A program made the position numbers and the translations under genes. A DNA stretch of 64,000 nt from Bacteroidales bacterium UBA6431 (GTDB lineage Bacteria; Bacteroidota; Bacteroidia; Bacteroidales; UBA932), in NCBI GenBank assembly GCA_002439095.1, contig DJOT01000019.1, forward strand, positions 62,001-126,000, given 5' to 3'. Below, in pieces: positions 51,740 to 62,139 of the stretch (position 1 is its first letter; each line of letters opens with the position of its first letter). A model generated the notes under the pieces. The model was given only the letters and a program-made list of their open reading frames with translations, was not told the DNA's origin and did no database searches.

Positions 51740-53644
51740 CTATTTCTGCTCACCCAGCAGCTTTTCGCTGCGGGAGACGAAGTCGGCGAGGGCTTTGCCC
51801 TTCAGCATGCCGTTGCTGAGCAGGGCGAGGTCAACCACCTGATGGAGCAGCTCGTTTGCAGAGACGAAGTCGGCGACGCTCTGGTCTGCCGCATCCTTCT
51901 TCTCCCCCCAGATCTTTGCGATCAGCGGGTTCTGCATGTTGACGAGTATGTTGTATGACTCAGGGAGCGAACCGTAGAAGTTCATTCCTCCGCCCATTGA
52001 GCTCATCTCGCGGTAGCGGCGCATGAACTCGTTCTGGGTGATGAGCACCGGAGCGGAAGTCTCTCCGAGATTCTCCGCGTTGATCTGATAGTCATTCCCC
52101 TCAGGAAGGACAGCCTTGAACATCTCTTCAAGCGCCTTTTTGTCATCTTCGGAGAGTTCCGGCTTTACAGCCTCCTCCTTCTTGATGAGATTGGCGACAG
52201 AGTCACTGTCCACGCGGGCGAAGCGTGTATGCTCAATCTTGCTCTCAAGAAGGTTGACCCAGTGGCTGTCGAGCTCGCAGTCCATCAGGAGTACGTCGTA
52301 GCCCATGTTCTTGGCGGCCTCGATGAAGCTGTACTGCTCCTCCGGCTTTGTGGCATAGAGGTATACGACATTCTTGTCCTTGTCGGTCTGGGCCGGCTCG
52401 ATGGCCTTGCGGTAATCCTCCAGGCTGAAGAACTTGCCATCGGTGTTTTTGAGCAGGGCGAACTTCATCGCACGCTCGCAGAACTTCTCGTCGCTCAGCA
52501 TGCCGTACTCGATGAAGAGCTTGATGTTGTCCCACTTCTGCTCGAACTGCTCCCTCTGGCTCTTGAAGATGTCCTCCAGACGGTCGGCCACCTTCTTGGT
52601 GATGTAGGTGCTGATCTTCTTGACGTTGGAGTCGCTCTGGAGATAACTTCGGCTGACGTTCAGTGGAATGTCCGGAGAGTCGATCACGCCGTGCAGCAAA
52701 GTCAGGAAATCAGGCACGATGTTGTCCACATGGTCGGTGACGAACATCTGGTTGCAGTAAAGCTGGATCTTGTTCTTGTCGATGGCCATCCTCTCCTTGA
52801 TCTTAGGGAAGTAGAGGACACCGGTGAGGTTGAACGGATAGTCCACGTTGAGGTGAATCCAGAACATCGGATCCTCCTCCATCGGATAGAGCTCATGGTA
52901 GAACTTGAGGTAATCCTCATCCTTGAGATCGGACGGGGCCTTGGTCCATATAGGCTCTATGCTGTTGATGACATTGTCCTCTTCAGTCTCGACCTCCTTG
53001 CCATCTTTCCACTCGGTCTTCTTGCCGAATACTACAGGGACAGGCATGAACTTGCAGTACTTGCCGAGAAGCTGGCTTATGCGGCCCTTTGCGGCATACT
53101 CGGAAGAGTCGTCATCGAGGTAGAGGGTGATCTCCGTACCCCTGTCCGCCTTTTTGCCCTCGGACATGGAGTACTCAGGAGAACCGTCACAGCTCCACTG
53201 TACAGGTTTCGCTCCATCTTTCCAGCTGAGAGTGTCGATGGTCACCTTCTTCGCAACCATGAAAGCGGAATAAAACCCGAGACCGAAATGGCCTATGATG
53301 GAACCGATCTGATCCTTGTATTTCTCCAGGAACTCTCCGGCGGAAGAGAACGCTATCTGGTTGATATACTTGTCAACTTCCTCCTCGGTCATACCGATAC
53401 CGCGGTCGATGATCCGGAGCACTTTCTTCTTCTCGTCTAGTTCTATGCAGACCTTCAGTGCACCGAGCTCGCCCTTGAAATCTCCGCTTGAGGCGAGGGC
53501 TTTCATCTTCTGGGTGGCATCGACGGCATTGGCCACAAGCTCACGCAGGAAAATCTCGTGGTCGGAATAGAGGAACTGCTTGATTACGGGGAAGATATTC
53601 TCGGTGGTCACACCAATCTTACCCTTAAGTGAATTGTTTGCCAT
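51740..53644 (-). CDS. htpG: Molecular chaperone HtpG (Hsp90)
   Basis: The 634-residue Hsp90 has the N-terminal GHKL ATPase with FLRELVANAVDATQKMK, RIIDRGIGMTEEEVDKYI and IGHFGLGFYSAFMVA, then the middle domain (YPFNLTGVLYFPKI, DIPLNVSRSYLQSD) and the C-terminal dimerisation part. It refolds client proteins in the cytoplasm. The end lies against the AAA-nuclease B module. Confidence 0.97.
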   Translation of the reverse strand: MANNSLKGKIGVTTENIFPVIKQFLYSDHEIFLRELVANAVDATQKMKALASSGDFKGELGALKVCIELDEKKKVLRIIDRGIGMTEEEVDKYINQIAFSSAGEFLEKYKDQIGSIIGHFGLGFYSAFMVAKKVTIDTLSWKDGAKPVQWSCDGSPEYSMSEGKKADRGTEITLYLDDDSSEYAAKGRISQLLGKYCKFMPVPVVFGKKTEWKDGKEVETEEDNVINSIEPIWTKAPSDLKDEDYLKFYHELYPMEEDPMFWIHLNVDYPFNLTGVLYFPKIKERMAIDKNKIQLYCNQMFVTDHVDNIVPDFLTLLHGVIDSPDIPLNVSRSYLQSDSNVKKISTYITKKVADRLEDIFKSQREQFEQKWDNIKLFIEYGMLSDEKFCERAMKFALLKNTDGKFFSLEDYRKAIEPAQTDKDKNVVYLYATKPEEQYSFIEAAKNMGYDVLLMDCELDSHWVNLLESKIEHTRFARVDSDSVANLIKKEEAVKPELSEDDKKALEEMFKAVLPEGNDYQINAENLGETSAPVLITQNEFMRRYREMSSMGGGMNFYGSLPESYNILVNMQNPLIAKIWGEKKDAADQSVADFVSANELLHQVVDLALLSNGMLKGKALADFVSRSEKLLGEQK

Positions 53645-53670
53645 ATATTCTAAGTTTTATTATTCAAAAA

Positions 53671-53696
53671 GCCGGGTGCAAAATCCTGCACCCGGC
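53671..53696 (-). terminator. Intrinsic terminator of the 53737 lipoprotein gene
   Basis: GCCGGGTGCA (53671-53680) pairs perfectly with TGCACCCGGC (53687-53696) across a 6-nt loop. On the minus strand five T follow. Confidence 0.85.
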
Positions 53697-53736
53697 CTTG
53701 AAAAATCAAATTATGTTCCAGTGACAAATTGTCACC

Positions 53737-54309
53737 TTACTTCGCACTGGAAGATGAACCCTCATCTCCTTTGGTATAAGACACCGTGCACCAGTCGAGT
53801 TCTTTTCCGTCTTGAAAGAACCTGCCCTTGTACGTCCCAGTAGGGACAAGGTCATAGGAGACCTTGAACGCACGTCCACTGCGTTCCCACGTATACTCCA
53901 CCTCATCCTCTATAGTCAAGGAAAAGCTGTACCCGCCATCCTCGTGGTTGGTGAGTTCAAGGCCGGAGACAAACCATTTCTCCTCAAGTTCATCATCCGC
54001 CTCGACACGTCTCACATTGACAGAGAACTCAAGGGACGAACCCTTGTACACGGATGTCCAGGCATTGTCCCCCACCCTCTTGATAAATGGCTGCACACTG
54101 CGGTCCACCGTACCGGTACACTTGAATCCTTCAGCGTTGATACCAGTATACGATCTGAGATTGCGCATCGTCACCTCCACACTGGAATAGATCATATGAG
54201 AGGTGTAATCGACCATATAGTATTTTGTACGGTTGTAATTTGTCTCCTCTGAAACCACGCAGGAAGCAAGCATCATGGCTGCCGCCGCAAAAGCAAAAAA
54301 TTTCTTCAT
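53737..54309 (-). CDS. Lipoprotein, unknown function
   Basis: The 190-residue protein has a clear lipoprotein signal (FFAFAAAAMMLASC), a beta-rich body (VDYTSHMIYSSVEVTMRNLR, YSFSLTIEDEVEYTWERSG) and a Ser-rich tail. I do not recognise the family. It lies 6 nt after the barrel gene at 54316-55059, so the two probably form one transcript ending at 53671-53696. Confidence 0.7.
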   Translation of the reverse strand: MKKFFAFAAAAMMLASCVVSEETNYNRTKYYMVDYTSHMIYSSVEVTMRNLRSYTGINAEGFKCTGTVDRSVQPFIKRVGDNAWTSVYKGSSLEFSVNVRRVEADDELEEKWFVSGLELTNHEDGGYSFSLTIEDEVEYTWERSGRAFKVSYDLVPTGTYKGRFFQDGKELDWCTVSYTKGDEGSSSSAK

Positions 54310-54315
54310 GGCACC

Positions 54316-55059
54316 TTAGAATTTATATCCGACTCCGGCTGATATACCTCTATACAACGTACCGACACCGGCTTCTGCATAGCCAAAGAACTTCCGCCCT
54401 ACCTCGATTCCTAACGGGACCCACTGGAACCCGGCATTGAAAGAATTGTCAGAATATACGACATCGAAGTTGAAACTCTTCTTGTTTCTCATGTCAAAGC
54501 CGAAATACTTGACGACACCTATGCCGAACTTTCCATAAAGCCGCACCCAAGGACGGTTAAGGAAAACAAACTTGGCTTGGGGAACCAGACAGAAAGCCAC
54601 ACCGGATCTTGTACCCGTCTTCTGCTCAGTGATGCTGCTGTACAGGTCATGCCACACAGGGGTGACCGAAAGATCCGCAGATACGGCAAACCAGCGGGCC
54701 ACCATATATTCAGCCCCGAGGCAGAAAGCGCCGGTCGAATATGTCGGCCCATTATAGTCGGCATATATTTCAGAGATCGGAGTCCCGGTCTCCATAGGCC
54801 AAGACCGCAGATAATCCTGTCCTTCGGCAAACGATGCCATCGTATACGACGGCACCGCCATGCCACCACGCACGGACCATCTTTCTTTTTTCCAGAAGTC
54901 ACGGGACGAACGCTTCTTGAAGTCCCGGCGGCTCTCATATCTGCCGCGATCCGTACTCACCGTATGCTCAGTACGCACAATTACAGTCTGGGCAGACATG
55001 GCAACGGTGCCCGCAGCCACTGCCGCAAGCACCGCGAATATTTTCATGAATTTGACCAT
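54316..55059 (-). CDS. Outer-membrane beta-barrel protein, unknown function
   Basis: The 247-residue protein has a signal peptide (IFAVLAAVAAGTVAMSAQ) and strands that end in RGISAGVGYKF, the closing signature of small Bacteroidota barrels of the OmpX/OmpA-like type. The start may be at 55047 (MKIFAVLAAV). No ligand can be predicted. It is co-directional with the lipoprotein gene. Confidence 0.7.
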   Translation of the reverse strand: MVKFMKIFAVLAAVAAGTVAMSAQTVIVRTEHTVSTDRGRYESRRDFKKRSSRDFWKKERWSVRGGMAVPSYTMASFAEGQDYLRSWPMETGTPISEIYADYNGPTYSTGAFCLGAEYMVARWFAVSADLSVTPVWHDLYSSITEQKTGTRSGVAFCLVPQAKFVFLNRPWVRLYGKFGIGVVKYFGFDMRNKKSFNFDVVYSDNSFNAGFQWVPLGIEVGRKFFGYAEAGVGTLYRGISAGVGYKF

Positions 55060-55096
55060 ACGACAAATAGATGCTGTTGCATGGCAACATGTTGCA

Positions 55097-56740
55097 TTAT
55101 TTGTAAAGGAATCGCTTGATGCTCATCTTAGGAGTCTTCTCAAACGGCACCATCACTGTCTCGACCTTGGAAATCTGGCTATATCCAGGAAGCTGACGGT
55201 TGGAAGCCAGACGAACCTTCTCCGGAAGGTCGGACACAGCCTCTTCGTCGAGTCTAGCATTCTTGATGGCATCCTTGTCGAAATAAACAAGGGCCACGAG
55301 CTTGCCTGAACGGTCAACGACCAGCGACTCGGCGACGAACTCCTGATTATTGATCACGGCTTCCAGTTCCTCAGGATAGATGTTCTGCCCGTTGGCGGAG
55401 AGTATCATGCTCTTGCTGCGTCCCTTGATGAAGACATTGTTGTTCTTGTCGATAATGCCAAGGTCTCCGGTACGCAGGAATCCGTCCTCGGTGAATGCGG
55501 CCTTGTTGGCCTCTTCATTTTTGTAGTAGCCTATTGTTATGTTTGCGCCCTTTGCCTGGATCTCCCCCGCAATATGCTGAGGGTCATCGGAGTCGATACG
55601 GGCCTCGATGCAGTCGATCACCTTGCCGCAGGAGCCGGGCACATAGCGTGACCAGTCCTCGTAGGCAAGCAGAGGCGCGGCTTCCGTCATGCCGTAGCCC
55701 ACCGTGTAGTGCAGGCCGATACGCTTGAACCACTTCTCAACCTCAGGGTTGAGCGCGGCGCCTCCCATGATGTAGGTACGGACCTTACCGCCGAAAGCGG
55801 TGTCCAGACCGGAACGCATCTTGTTGAATATTATCTTGTTAACTCCAGGGATAGCAGCGAGCACACGGATATACCACTTGCTCAGCACAGGCTTGAGGGA
55901 GGACTTGTAGATCTTCTCCATCACAAGCGGCACGGTGCATATCATGTACGGCTTCACATCCTTCATGGCCTTGAGGAGCAGTGACGGAGCCGGAGTCTTG
56001 CCGAGATAGTAGACAGCGCAGCCTCCCGTGAGAGGATAGAGGAACTCGTACACCATCCCGTAGACATGGGCCATCGGGAGCATTGATACAAGGGTGTCAC
56101 CCGGGTAGATGAGGACATGCTTGTGACCGTATTCGATGGATGCGCTGAGATTGCCGTAGGTGAGCATCACTCCCTTCGGTGCGCTCGTGGTGCCGGAGGT
56201 ATAGTTGATCACTGCGAGGTCGGAGAAATTGTCAACAGGGAAAGAGATGTCCGCAGAAGACAAACCATCCGGATATCTGGCTTCAAAATCAGAATCCATG
56301 TTCTCGAAAGCTTCCTTGAACTCCGCATCCGGAGCATACAGGAGCGAAAAGTCATCGACATTGATCGCACCCTTGAGCTTAGGCATGGCGGACTTGTCAA
56401 GTTTCTCCCAAATCTCCTTGTCAGTGAAGAGAAGGACACTGTCTGAATGATCGGTCAGATGTGACACGCTGTCCGGATGGAAATCCACAAGAATCGGCAC
56501 TATTACAGCACCATAAGCATTGACAGCAAGGAAAGTGACGGCCCAACGGGCGGTATTCTTGGCGCAGAGCGCGATCTTGTCCCCCTTATTGATGCCCGCC
56601 TTCTCGAACATCATCCCGAATTTTACTATATACTTTGCAAGGTCGGCATTGGTGAAGACTTCACCCTTGTAGTTGCAGAGCGCAGGCTTGCCCCAAGCTG
56701 ACTTCATGCTGTTTTCCAAACAGGCCAGATAGTGTTCCAT
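55097..56740 (-). CDS. AMP-binding acyl-CoA synthetase (long-chain type)
   Basis: From the ATG at 56740 the protein is 547 residues. It has the adenylation P-loop INYTSGTTSAPKGVML, the VGYGMTEAAPLL stretch, and TGDLGIIDKNNNVFIKGRSK with the C-terminal hinge. It activates a carboxylic acid, probably a fatty acid, as acyl-AMP and then acyl-CoA. The start at 56809 would overlap the leader of the divergent HAD gene and is less likely. Confidence 0.9.
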   Translation of the reverse strand: MEHYLACLENSMKSAWGKPALCNYKGEVFTNADLAKYIVKFGMMFEKAGINKGDKIALCAKNTARWAVTFLAVNAYGAVIVPILVDFHPDSVSHLTDHSDSVLLFTDKEIWEKLDKSAMPKLKGAINVDDFSLLYAPDAEFKEAFENMDSDFEARYPDGLSSADISFPVDNFSDLAVINYTSGTTSAPKGVMLTYGNLSASIEYGHKHVLIYPGDTLVSMLPMAHVYGMVYEFLYPLTGGCAVYYLGKTPAPSLLLKAMKDVKPYMICTVPLVMEKIYKSSLKPVLSKWYIRVLAAIPGVNKIIFNKMRSGLDTAFGGKVRTYIMGGAALNPEVEKWFKRIGLHYTVGYGMTEAAPLLAYEDWSRYVPGSCGKVIDCIEARIDSDDPQHIAGEIQAKGANITIGYYKNEEANKAAFTEDGFLRTGDLGIIDKNNNVFIKGRSKSMILSANGQNIYPEELEAVINNQEFVAESLVVDRSGKLVALVYFDKDAIKNARLDEEAVSDLPEKVRLASNRQLPGYSQISKVETVMVPFEKTPKMSIKRFLYK

Positions 56741-56867
56741 ATTGTTTTCGTTAAATGTTTGAGCAAAAGTACTCACACGCACGCGCAAAGACAATAGCCG
56801 CTGTTGCAAAGTGGCGGATATTTACGATATTTGTGGCAAAAGAGTTTAATCTGTGGTGAATTGAGAG

Positions 56868-57707
56868 ATGAAAAAGAAGCCTATCATAGCACTGATCTAC
56901 GATTTCGACGGGACGCTGTCCCCGGGAAACATGCAGGAATTCGGATTCATCCAGGCCGTAGGCAAGACAGCCGAAGAGTTCTGGAGGATGAGTGACAACA
57001 TCGCCATAGGCCAGGACGCATCCAATGTGCTGGCCTACATGAAACTCATGTTCGACGAGGCCAGGCGCAACGGGATCGAACTCCGCAAGGAGGACTTCTG
57101 CCGTTTCGGGAAGCACATCCAACTCTTCGAAGGTGTGCGTGAATGGTTCGGACGGGTCAACGAATACGGCAGACAGCACGGAGCCATAATTGAACATTAC
57201 ATAAACTCCTCCGGACTCAAAGAAATCATCGAGGGCAGCCCCATCGCCGGGGAATTCAAGCACATCTTCGCCGGCAGCTTCATCTATGACGACAAAGGGG
57301 AGGCCGTATGGCCCGGGATAGCCGTAGACTACACGGGGAAAACCCAGTACCTTTTCAAGATCAACAAGGGCATCTTCAGTGCCAGGGACAACAAGCTCGT
57401 CAACGCCTCCACCTCAGACGACAAGAAACGCATCCCGTTCTCCAACATGATCTATTTCGGGGACGGGGACACGGACGTGCCCTGCATGAAGATAGTCGGC
57501 ATGTTCGGAGGGCAGTCAATCGCCGTCTACAACCCCGCTGACGAGCGCAAAAAAGCAGCGGCCCTGAAGCTTAAGCACCAGGGCCGCGTAGGCTTTTCAA
57601 TTCCGGCTGTCTACACCGAAGACTCGAAGGCGTTCCGTCTGGTCAAGGCCATCATCGACAAGATAGTAGCCGACCACGAACTCGCCCTTCTCAAGAAGAT
57701 CGCGTAG
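56868..57707 (+). CDS. HAD-superfamily hydrolase
   Basis: The 279-residue protein has the nucleophile motif YDFDGTLSPGNM (DxDxT) near the N-terminus and the acidic motif IYFGDGDTDVPCM near residue 205, with a helical cap between them. It is a phosphatase-like HAD enzyme, and the substrate is unknown. It is divergent from the acyl-CoA synthetase and ends 2 nt before the convergent permease gene. Confidence 0.88.
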   Translation: MKKKPIIALIYDFDGTLSPGNMQEFGFIQAVGKTAEEFWRMSDNIAIGQDASNVLAYMKLMFDEARRNGIELRKEDFCRFGKHIQLFEGVREWFGRVNEYGRQHGAIIEHYINSSGLKEIIEGSPIAGEFKHIFAGSFIYDDKGEAVWPGIAVDYTGKTQYLFKINKGIFSARDNKLVNASTSDDKKRIPFSNMIYFGDGDTDVPCMKIVGMFGGQSIAVYNPADERKKAAALKLKHQGRVGFSIPAVYTEDSKAFRLVKAIIDKIVADHELALLKKIA

Positions 57708-57709
57708 CT

Positions 57710-59101
57710 CTACTTCGCGCTGTCGGCGTCTTTGTCCGGACCGTCAGAGCCGGAGAGCGAGGCGCTGCCGAAATCTGCAGAACGGTCACCCATGCTGCTC
57801 TTGCCGAACTCATAGTCGTTGCCAGGCAGGACGGCGTTGAGGAATATGCCTAGAAGGGCCGCAGTCGCAAGTCCGCTGAGTGAAGTGAAGCCGATGTTGA
57901 TGGCATCGCCAGCACCGTATTTGATGCCGATGGCAAGGACAAGGATCAGCGCCGCGATGAGAAGGTTGCGTGACACGGTGAAATCCACCCTGTTCTCCAC
58001 GATGTTGCGCACACCGACAGCCGATATCATACCATAGAGCACCAAAGAGACCCCTCCGATGGTGGCCCCTGGCATGACCCTGATTATTGCAGCGAACTTA
58101 GGACAGAAAGAAAGTATGATTGCAAACACGGCAGCAATCCGGATCACACGCGGATCGAAGACCCTGGTGATGTTGAGCACACCGGTGTTCTCGCCATAGG
58201 TCGTGTTGGCCGGAGCTCCGAAAAGGGATGCCAGCGCAGTGGCGAGACCATCTCCCATAAGGGTGCGGTGCAGGCCCGGATCCTCAAGATAATTTACACC
58301 TGTAGTAGAAGAAATAGCGCACATGTCCCCGATATGCTCCACCATCGTGGCGAGAGAAATAGGGAGAATGGCGATGATCGCAGCGACGACAAGCCCCCAG
58401 TCAGGATTCTTGAAGACAGCGAACGCCGTGTCCTGCCACTGGAAAGGAAGCCCCACCCAAGCGGCCTCCTTGACAGGCGTGAAATCCACCTGGCCGAAGC
58501 AGGCGGCAGCTATATATGAACCGAGAACTCCGAGCAGGATAGGGACGATCTTGACCATCCCGCGGCCCCAGATGTTGCATACCACGATGATGGCCACCGC
58601 AAGGATGGCGATCCACCAGTTCTGGTTGCAGTTCTGGATAGCCGAGCCGGAAAGAGTGAGTCCGATGGCGATGATGATAGGTCCCGTCACGACCGGAGGG
58701 AAGAAGCGCATCACCCTCTTGGCGCCGAAAGCGGCGAAAAGTCCAGCAAGGATGAAATACATCAGCCCGGCGCAGAACACTCCGATGCAGGCATACGGAA
58801 GCGACTGTGCGAGAGTCATCCCCTTGGCCATGCCCATCTGCGTCACAGCGGCATACCCGCCGAGGAACGCGAATGAAGAGCCGAGAAAGGCAGGGACTTT
58901 CATCTTTGTGCAAAGATGGAAGATGAGCGTACCGAGTCCGGCGAAAAGCAGGGTCGCGGAAACGGAGAGTCCGGTGATCACCGGCACGAGGATGGTCGCC
59001 CCGAACATCGCGAAGAGATGCTGGAGTCCGAGAATGGCCATCTTGCCCGTACCGAGGGTGCGGGCATCGTAGATTGTCTGGTCTTTTTGTACTTTAGCCA
59101 T
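57710..59101 (-). CDS. NCS2-family uracil/xanthine permease
   Basis: The 463-residue protein has about 13-14 membrane segments and NCS2 motifs (GLQHLFAMFGATILVPVITG, FFPPVVTGPIIIAIGL, GDGLATALASLFGAPANTTY, ENTGVLNITRV). The family carries uracil or xanthine in exchange with protons. The neighbouring guaA and guaB suggest xanthine or another purine base, although the sequence resembles UraA as well. Confidence 0.9.
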   Translation of the reverse strand: MAKVQKDQTIYDARTLGTGKMAILGLQHLFAMFGATILVPVITGLSVSATLLFAGLGTLIFHLCTKMKVPAFLGSSFAFLGGYAAVTQMGMAKGMTLAQSLPYACIGVFCAGLMYFILAGLFAAFGAKRVMRFFPPVVTGPIIIAIGLTLSGSAIQNCNQNWWIAILAVAIIVVCNIWGRGMVKIVPILLGVLGSYIAAACFGQVDFTPVKEAAWVGLPFQWQDTAFAVFKNPDWGLVVAAIIAILPISLATMVEHIGDMCAISSTTGVNYLEDPGLHRTLMGDGLATALASLFGAPANTTYGENTGVLNITRVFDPRVIRIAAVFAIILSFCPKFAAIIRVMPGATIGGVSLVLYGMISAVGVRNIVENRVDFTVSRNLLIAALILVLAIGIKYGAGDAINIGFTSLSGLATAALLGIFLNAVLPGNDYEFGKSSMGDRSADFGSASLSGSDGPDKDADSAK

Positions 59102-59116
59102 AATATATAATGAATG

Positions 59117-60643
59117 TTATTCCCACTCGATGGTTGCAGGCGGTTTGGAAGAGATGTCGTAGACTACGCGGTTGATGCCGCGTACCTTGCGGATGATCTC
59201 ATTGGAGACATCGGCAAGGAAGTCATACGGAAGATGAACCCAGTCGGCGGTCATGCCGTCCACTGAAGTCACAGCCCTGAGGGCCACGGTGCTCTCGTAA
59301 GTGCGTTCGTCGCCCATCACTCCCACGCTCCGCACAGGCAGCAGGATTGTGCCGGCCTGCCAGATCGAATCGTAGAGTCCGTACTCATGAAGTTTACCTA
59401 TATAGATGGCATCAGCCTCCTGAAGGATGGCAACTTTCTCCGGGGTGACTTCACCGAGGATACGTATCCCCAGACCAGGCCCCGGGAAAGGATGACGGCC
59501 GAGTATGGCAGGATCAAGCCCGAGAGCTTTGCCGACGCGGCGCACCTCATCCTTGAAGAGCAGCCGAAGCGGCTCCACAACCTTGAGGTTCATCTCCTTA
59601 GGAAGACCGCCCACATTGTGATGGCTCTTGATGGTGGCGGAAGGTCCTTTGACGGAAGAAGATTCTATCACGTCCGGGTAGATCGTTCCCTGGGCAAGCC
59701 AGCGGGCACCGGTGATAGTCTTGGCTTCAGCATTGAAAACCTCCACAAAGTCACGGCCTATGATCTTGCGCTTCTTCTCAGGATCGGTCTCCCCCGCAAG
59801 ATCGGAAAGGAAGCGGTCAGCGGCCCTTACCCCCTTGACATTCAGACCCATGCCCTCATAGGAGCGGAGCACGTCCTCAAACTCGTTTTTGCGCAGAAGT
59901 CCGGAATCCACGAAGATGCAATGAAGCCTCTTCCCTATCGCACGATGCAACAAGAGAGCCGCCACACTCGAATCAACCCCTCCGGAAAGACCGAGAATCA
60001 CATTGTCGTCCCCAAGCTGCTTTTTGAGCGATTCCACTGTAGATTCAACGAAATTCTCGGCGGTCCAGTCTCCGGCGCAGCCGCAGATGCCTATCACGAA
60101 GTTGCGCAGCATCGCCGTACCGCACTCGCTGTGATGGACTTCAGGATGGAACTGTATACCCCAGACCTGCTCACCGCAGAAGCGGAAAGCTGCATTCTCC
60201 ACGCTTTCCGTAGAGCCGATCACCTTTGTGCCCTCCGGCAGACGGGTGATTGTGTCTCCATGCGACATCCATACCGTGGATTCGGCAGGAATCCCCGAGA
60301 AAAGAGGGTCGGAAGCATCCGCAACCTTGAGGGTGGCGCGGCCATATTCGCGAGAACCGGCCGGAGCCACATCCCCACCACCGTTGTACGCGAGCCACTG
60401 AGCCCCATAGCAGATGCCGAGCAGAGGCATACGGCCTCTGATGGCAGACAAGTCCGGCTGAGGCGCATCAGCATCCCTGACGGAAGCAGGGCTTCCGGAC
60501 AGGATCACACCCTTGACTTCCGAAAGGTCGGAAGGTATCTTGTTGAACGGCCATATTTCACAATACACCCCGATTTCACGCACTCTGCGCGCGATGAGCT
60601 GGGTGTACTGCGAGCCGAAGTCGAGAATCAGTATCTTATTCAC
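59117..60643 (-). CDS. guaA: GMP synthase (glutamine-hydrolysing)
   Basis: The 508-residue enzyme turns XMP into GMP. The class I glutamine amidotransferase domain has the Cys nucleophile in LLGICYGAQWLA and His/Glu in FHPEVHHSE. The ATP-pyrophosphatase P-loop is LGLSGGVDSSVAALLL, and the end is KPPATIEWE. Its start overlaps the end of guaB by 8 nt. Confidence 0.97.
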   Translation of the reverse strand: MNKILILDFGSQYTQLIARRVREIGVYCEIWPFNKIPSDLSEVKGVILSGSPASVRDADAPQPDLSAIRGRMPLLGICYGAQWLAYNGGGDVAPAGSREYGRATLKVADASDPLFSGIPAESTVWMSHGDTITRLPEGTKVIGSTESVENAAFRFCGEQVWGIQFHPEVHHSECGTAMLRNFVIGICGCAGDWTAENFVESTVESLKKQLGDDNVILGLSGGVDSSVAALLLHRAIGKRLHCIFVDSGLLRKNEFEDVLRSYEGMGLNVKGVRAADRFLSDLAGETDPEKKRKIIGRDFVEVFNAEAKTITGARWLAQGTIYPDVIESSSVKGPSATIKSHHNVGGLPKEMNLKVVEPLRLLFKDEVRRVGKALGLDPAILGRHPFPGPGLGIRILGEVTPEKVAILQEADAIYIGKLHEYGLYDSIWQAGTILLPVRSVGVMGDERTYESTVALRAVTSVDGMTADWVHLPYDFLADVSNEIIRKVRGINRVVYDISSKPPATIEWE

Positions 60644-62114
60644 CTCTTGTATAGTTAGGGGTTTCTTTGGTGATGGTCACATCATGAGGATGGCTTTCGG
60701 CCATGCCGCTCGCGGTGACACGGGTGAAGCGGGCTTTCTTGAGATCTTCAAGAGTCCTCGCACCGCAATAGCCCATACCGGAGCGGAGTCCGCCCACAAG
60801 CTGATAAACGGTCTCGGAAAGGGTGCCCTTATATGGAACACGGCCCACAATGCCTTCCGGGACAAGCTTGCTGAGGTCGGTCTTGTCCTCCTGGAAATAA
60901 CGATCCTTGGAGCCGGCAGCCATCGCGTCGATGGAACCCATGCCCCTGTATGCCTTGAATTTACGTCCGTTGTAGATGATGGTCTCACCTGGAGACTCCT
61001 CTGTGCCGGCGAACATCGATCCGCACATCACGCAGTCCCCGCCGGCGGCAAGAGCCTTGACGATATCGCCCGAATAACGGAGTCCGCCATCGGCGATAAG
61101 ACTGGCACCTGATCCCTTGATAGCCGTATAAGCTCCATAAATGGCGCTGAGCTGAGGCACGCCCACACCGGCCACAATACGGGTGGTGCAGATGGAGCCA
61201 GGTCCGATGCCTACCTTGACACCGTCAGCCCCGGCTTCCACAAGTGCGCGTGCACCCTCCTCCGTGGCGATGTTGCCCACCACCACATCAAGAGAAGGGA
61301 AATTCTTCTTGACTTTCTTGAGAAGTTCAATGACATTGCGGCTGTGTCCGTGCGCGCTGTCCAGCACCACGGCATCCACACCCTCGGCTGCGAGAGCGGC
61401 CACCCTGTCAAGCGCGTCGGCGGTGATGCCCACACCGGCAGCCACCCTGAGCCTGCCCTTGGAATCCTTGCAGGCATTAGGATGCAGACGCTCCTTGATA
61501 ATGTCCTTGTAGGTGATAAGTCCGACGATGCGCCCGTCCTTGTCCACGACAGGAAGCTTCTCAACCTTGTATTTCTGGAGCACGCTCTTTACATATTCGC
61601 GGTCCGTGCGGCTGTCAAGAATAGTCACGAGCCCTTCTGATGTCATGACATCCCTGATAAGAGCGCTTGTATCCTCGAGGAATCGCACGTCGCGGTTGGT
61701 CACGATACCGACGAGTTTTCCCTCCGAATCCGTGACCGGAATGCCACCGATACGGTTGTCATGCATGAGCTGGAGAGCATCAGCGACCGTCTGGTCCTGG
61801 TTGACAGTGACCGGGTCGTTGATCATACCGTTCTCGGAACGCTTCACCCGGCGCACCTGAGCAGCCTGTGCGGCGATGCTCATATTTTTATGAATCACGC
61901 CGATACCACCTTCTCTTGCAATTGCGATGGCCATCGGCGCTTCTGTTACTGTGTCCATGGCTGCGGACACGATAGGGATGTTGAGAGTGATGTTGCGGGA
62001 GAACTTGCAACCGAGGCTGACCTCACGAGGCGTGACTTCCGAATATGACGGAATCAAAAGCACATCGTCGAAGGTAAGCCCCTCCATAGCGATTCTTTCT
62101 TCTACAAATGACAT
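60636..62114 (-). CDS. guaB: IMP dehydrogenase
   Basis: The 492-residue enzyme oxidises IMP to XMP. The barrel start is GLTFDDVLLIPSYSEV. Two CBS domains are inserted (about 95-215), and the catalytic Cys is in GIGPGSICTTRIVAGVG. The flap shows AYRGMGSIDAM and RVPYKG. It leads the guaB-guaA-permease run, and a TAACTTTG element (62140-62147) lies 25 nt upstream. Confidence 0.97.
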   Translation of the reverse strand: MSFVEERIAMEGLTFDDVLLIPSYSEVTPREVSLGCKFSRNITLNIPIVSAAMDTVTEAPMAIAIAREGGIGVIHKNMSIAAQAAQVRRVKRSENGMINDPVTVNQDQTVADALQLMHDNRIGGIPVTDSEGKLVGIVTNRDVRFLEDTSALIRDVMTSEGLVTILDSRTDREYVKSVLQKYKVEKLPVVDKDGRIVGLITYKDIIKERLHPNACKDSKGRLRVAAGVGITADALDRVAALAAEGVDAVVLDSAHGHSRNVIELLKKVKKNFPSLDVVVGNIATEEGARALVEAGADGVKVGIGPGSICTTRIVAGVGVPQLSAIYGAYTAIKGSGASLIADGGLRYSGDIVKALAAGGDCVMCGSMFAGTEESPGETIIYNGRKFKAYRGMGSIDAMAAGSKDRYFQEDKTDLSKLVPEGIVGRVPYKGTLSETVYQLVGGLRSGMGYCGARTLEDLKKARFTRVTASGMAESHPHDVTITKETPNYTRGE

Positions 62115-62139
62115 TTTATACGGAACTGTTTATGACTTG

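Noticed and set aside
52229..53440. Open frame of 403 codons on the plus strand
   Set aside because: Lies wholly antisense to htpG. Its Leu/Val/Glu-rich translation is the mirror of Hsp90 codon use.
59387..60658. Open frame of 423 codons on the plus strand
   Set aside because: Antisense to guaA, which is complete and has all its catalytic motifs.
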